Assembly: GCA_964534765.1 (NCBI GenBank)
Contig: CAZHRJ010000154.1
Span: 1 to 6,874 of the forward strand
DNA: 6,874 nucleotides
Direction: 5' to 3'
DNA from: CAZHRJ01 sp964534765
Lineage (GTDB): Bacteria > Lindowbacteria > 2-12-FULL-62-27
Of the stretch, positions 5,391 through 6,874 are shown one piece after another (the stretch's first letter is position 1; every line of letters starts with the position of its first letter). The notes under the pieces were generated by a model. The model worked only from the letters and a program-made list of their open reading frames with translations. It did not search any database and was not told where the DNA came from. The translations under genes and the position numbers were made by a program.

Positions 5391-6068
5391 ATGAATCCGA
5401 TTCTATTTCCTCTCCAAGTCCCGGATATTGACCAGCAGGTGATCGACACGTTGGAGGCCAAAATTGATCTGTCTATTCGGACGGCGGATTCCATCGACCT
5501 GAAGGTCAGCATCCTGCTGGCGATGTACGGCGTTGCTTTTGGAGCCTTGGCGAACTTGGGCGCGAGCATGTTCAATGCCGTTGCCGTTGTATTTTTGATG
5601 CTCGCGTTTATCCTCTCGGTGGTGGCGCTGTGGCCCAAGCCGTTTAAGGCGGTGCCGGATCCCGGAAAATACGTGGCGGCATTTTCCGATCCGCATGATT
5701 TACGGCCGCCGGAAGTGAAACGGAGAGAATCGAATTATACGCTTGCCGTAAATTTGGTCGACGCCTTTGAAACGAATCGCCGACACCTGCACACGAAGTT
5801 GAATTTTTTCCGTTGGTCCGTGGGGTGTGGATTGGTGGGAATTTTGTTGATTTGTGCCGCGATTTGTAAGACAAATATAGCAGGAGGTGAAACAAAAATG
5901 ACGGATGCCGGAAATACCAAACCCGCGTCTCAGGCCGCGTCGTCGACTCAAACGAGTCAGACTCAACAGGGGTCTTCCACACAGGCTTCGGAGCCACGAA
6001 CCGTCCCGAACTGGCAGACGACGCTGGAAAAGGGCGTAACGAGCAAAACTCTGGAGACGAAAAAGTAG
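5391..6068 (+). CDS. Three-segment membrane protein, possible 2TM/3TM effector-like
   Basis: A 225-residue protein that I cannot assign to a named gene. An N-terminal amphipathic helix with R30-x-A-D33-x-x-D36-x-K38 runs straight into a first membrane segment (about 39-56). A second follows (about 62-80, ending ALWP), then a soluble part (83-138) and a third segment (about 143-159). The AD-x-x-D-x-K entry into a tight pair of membrane helices is reminiscent of SLATT and Pycsar-TM type effectors, which depolarise membranes in phage defence. That is resemblance from memory, and no cyclase or sensor gene is adjacent. The tail (170-225) is Ser/Thr/Gln-rich and can also be read from an internal ATG at 5898. 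The start lies 12 nt after the integrase stop, so it belongs to the same operon, but it has only a weak SD. It may be cargo. Confidence 0.75.
   Translation: MNPILFPLQVPDIDQQVIDTLEAKIDLSIRTADSIDLKVSILLAMYGVAFGALANLGASMFNAVAVVFLMLAFILSVVALWPKPFKAVPDPGKYVAAFSDPHDLRPPEVKRRESNYTLAVNLVDAFETNRRHLHTKLNFFRWSVGCGLVGILLICAAICKTNIAGGETKMTDAGNTKPASQAASSTQTSQTQQGSSTQASEPRTVPNWQTTLEKGVTSKTLETKK
5882..5890 (+). promoter_or_regulatory. Near-perfect ribosome binding site inside membrane-protein gene
   Basis: AGGAGGTGA matches the anti-SD over nine bases and stands 7 nt before the in-frame ATG at 5898 (10 nt counted from GGAGG). It is far stronger than the site at the gene's own start at 5391. It falls in an A-rich, probably unstructured context just after the third membrane segment. 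Confidence 0.65.
5898..6068 (+). CDS. Possible separate 56-residue Ser/Thr/Gln-rich product from internal start
   Basis: Reading from the ATG at 5898 in the same frame as the membrane protein gives a 56-residue hydrophilic protein, beginning MTDAGNTKPASQ and ending LETKK. It has a Ser/Thr/Gln-rich middle (about 9-32) and a short charged end with NWQTTLEKGV. It has no membrane segment and no recognisable fold. The reason to list it is the ribosome site at 5882-5890. It could be a free soluble form of the tail made alongside the full protein. Alternatively, two once-separate genes may have become fused when a stop was lost between them. Confidence 0.4.
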   Translation: MTDAGNTKPASQAASSTQTSQTQQGSSTQASEPRTVPNWQTTLEKGVTSKTLETKK

Positions 6069-6106
6069 TCCAATTTTTCGCCGAGTATTCGCAGGCTTTC
6101 CTTTTA

Positions 6107-6131
6107 GCCGGATCATTCGCTTGAATCCGGC
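6107..6131. repeat. Inverted repeat between membrane gene and small ORF
   Basis: GCCGGAT (6107-6113) and ATCCGGC (6125-6131) are exact reverse complements around an 11-base loop, 38 bp after the membrane-protein stop. No T-tract follows on either strand, so it is not a canonical intrinsic terminator. It could still mark the operon's 3' end or be a protein site. Confidence 0.55.
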
Positions 6132-6155
6132 GGGCCGCGCAGGTATTCTTTCCCC

Positions 6156-6380
6156 ATGATCGACACGGCGGATGCGTACCTCTCCCGCATCGAGAAAAAG
6201 ATCGACAAACTGACCTCGCGTCTATTCATGGTCTCCCCGCAGGACCGCGTTGAACTCACCGGACGAATTGAGAAACTGAAACAGAAACGGAAGGACTATC
6301 AGCTAAACAAAGCGCGTATCCGTGTCCCGGAGGGACTCGCCCGACAGAGCCGCCGCATGAACGCTCCATGTCCAAGGTAA
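6156..6380 (+). CDS. Small coiled-coil hypothetical protein
   Basis: A 74-residue ORF that I do not recognise. Residues about 8-50 are rich in Lys, Arg, Glu, Ile and Leu with heptad-like spacing (YLSRIEKKIDKLTSRLF; LTGRIEKLKQKRKDYQL), suggesting two helices that form a hairpin or dimeric coiled coil. The last 20 residues are basic. It starts with ATG 25 bp after an inverted repeat and has no good SD. Its end overlaps by 13 bp the next frame, which starts at 6368. Size, charge and position fit the many small accessory proteins of mobile elements. The heptad pattern and absence of stops support coding, but the evidence is modest. Confidence 0.5.
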   Translation: MIDTADAYLSRIEKKIDKLTSRLFMVSPQDRVELTGRIEKLKQKRKDYQLNKARIRVPEGLARQSRRMNAPCPR

Positions 6381-6874
6381 TCGCGTTCCCCGGTCCGCGC
6401 CGCGCCGCGTTTCCGACCTGCGGCGCGCTCGCGCTCGATCCCGCGTACATCGAGGAATTTCCACAGGAAGAACTAACGCCCAGGCATGACGTTGAGGTCA
6501 TTGCCTTCCCCGGCGCGTGGCAGGAAAACCAACCGGAGGAATCCCGCAAAACGAAAACGCGCTTAGGGGTTGCCCCCAAGTTTTCAGAAATTTTTTCAAC
6601 GACTTGTGACATCCCCCCGCTTTTTTATTTTGTTGAACTTCCTTTAGTTGACGCGCGTTTCGACTGGGACATCCGCGCAGGACCCAACTATATCCTCGCT
6701 GAACTCAACGCCGCCAACCAGGTCGTCGCCACCTACGTCCCCACTCGCACGCAGGATGATGTGATCGTCAAACAAAACCTCACGCTCAACAAGACGGCTA
6801 TCTACTCAGACTTCAACGCCAACCTGCCGACAAAGACCGTCCGCGATGAGGTTGGCAACGTCATCGAGACGCTG
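6368..6874 (+). CDS. Frame open to window edge: VIAFPG protein joined to RHS/YD-like segment (partial)
   Basis: From ATG 6368 the frame has 169 codons and no stop before the window ends, so the 3' part is missing. The first 65 residues carry V-I-A-F-P-G twice (residues 4-9 and 44-49, each after K or E), and the style resembles small element proteins. Residues about 66-95 come from an AT-rich stretch with less coding-like codon use. From about 96 the codons become strongly C-ending, and the protein (GPNYILAELNAANQVVATYV, DDVIVKQN, VRDEVGNVIETL) resembles core regions of RHS/YD-repeat proteins. That comparison is from memory and not secure. No SD is seen, and the start overlaps the preceding ORF by 13 bp. 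A terminator-like hairpin inside the frame suggests two originally separate genes. Confidence 0.45.
   Translation, partial: MSKVIAFPGPRRAAFPTCGALALDPAYIEEFPQEELTPRHDVEVIAFPGAWQENQPEESRKTKTRLGVAPKFSEIFSTTCDIPPLFYFVELPLVDARFDWDIRAGPNYILAELNAANQVVATYVPTRTQDDVIVKQNLTLNKTAIYSDFNANLPTKTVRDEVGNVIETL
6562..6584 (+). terminator. Terminator-like hairpin with T-tract inside open frame
   Basis: CTTAGGGG (6562-6569) pairs with CCCCCAAG (6573-6580) around TTG, seven pairs with one A-C mismatch, followed at once by TTTT (6581-6584) and more T at 6591-6596. It would work in the plus direction and would end transcripts carrying the small ORFs. Its position within a continuous frame is odd and argues that the frame is composite. 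Confidence 0.45.

Noticed and set aside
5391..6068. Complete CBASS or Pycsar defence operon
   Set aside because: The membrane protein resembles the effector type only loosely, and no nucleotide cyclase or other sensor gene is present in the window.
6107..6131. Rho-independent terminator after the membrane-protein gene
   Set aside because: The 7-bp stem is real, but no T-run follows it on either strand and the loop is long, so it is kept only as an inverted repeat.
1..6874. CRISPR array, tRNA or rRNA genes, and a classical tRNA attachment site
   Set aside because: I saw no regularly spaced repeats, no cloverleaf-like sequence with a T-arm motif, and no rRNA-like stretch on either strand.

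Overview
The window looks like one side of a small integrative element, or a decayed prophage or satellite remnant, in a high-GC bacterium. Third codon positions in the main genes are rich in G and C, and strong Shine-Dalgarno (SD) sites match the standard bacterial anti-SD. No 16S, tRNA or lineage-specific marker is present. The host is probably an uncultivated Gram-negative lineage (Planctomycetota-, Omnitrophota- or deltaproteobacteria-like), but that is only an impression from the style of the genes.

Layout. Positions 1-197 hold no credible gene. They contain three hairpin-forming repeats, the last a perfect 34-bp palindrome at 121-154. A tight minus-strand operon follows, in transcription order: an XRE-family repressor (1126-674), a YefM/Phd-like antitoxin (663-457) and a RelE/ParE-family toxin (452-198). 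A divergent control region (1127-1287) carries a near-consensus sigma70 promoter pointing right, with a small dyad between its -35 and -10 boxes, and a roughly 100-nt leader with three more dyads. On the plus strand come a 1026-residue primase-ATPase fusion (CHC2-type zinc finger, DnaG-like Toprim core, P-loop ATPase, winged-helix end) and a tyrosine recombinase with all six catalytic residues, which overlaps it by ATGA. Next is a three-segment membrane protein whose soluble tail has its own very strong ribosome site and in-frame ATG. The right end holds a small coiled-coil ORF and a frame open to the window edge. That frame looks like a short VIAFPG protein joined, across an AT-rich stretch with a terminator-like hairpin, to an RHS/YD-like segment.

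How it may work (inference). The XRE protein probably represses the rightward promoter and perhaps its own. When repression lifts, the primase-ATPase would copy the excised element and the recombinase would excise or reinsert it. The toxin-antitoxin pair, transcribed with the repressor, would penalise loss of the element. The membrane protein next to the integrase sits where cargo or defence genes often sit, and its N-terminal half resembles 2TM/3TM membrane effectors (SLATT or Pycsar-TM type). No nucleotide cyclase partner is visible.

Most worth a second look: the 2A-like GVSENPGP motif near the end of the primase-ATPase, the internal start in the membrane protein, the 34-bp palindrome, and the possible junction near 6560-6655.
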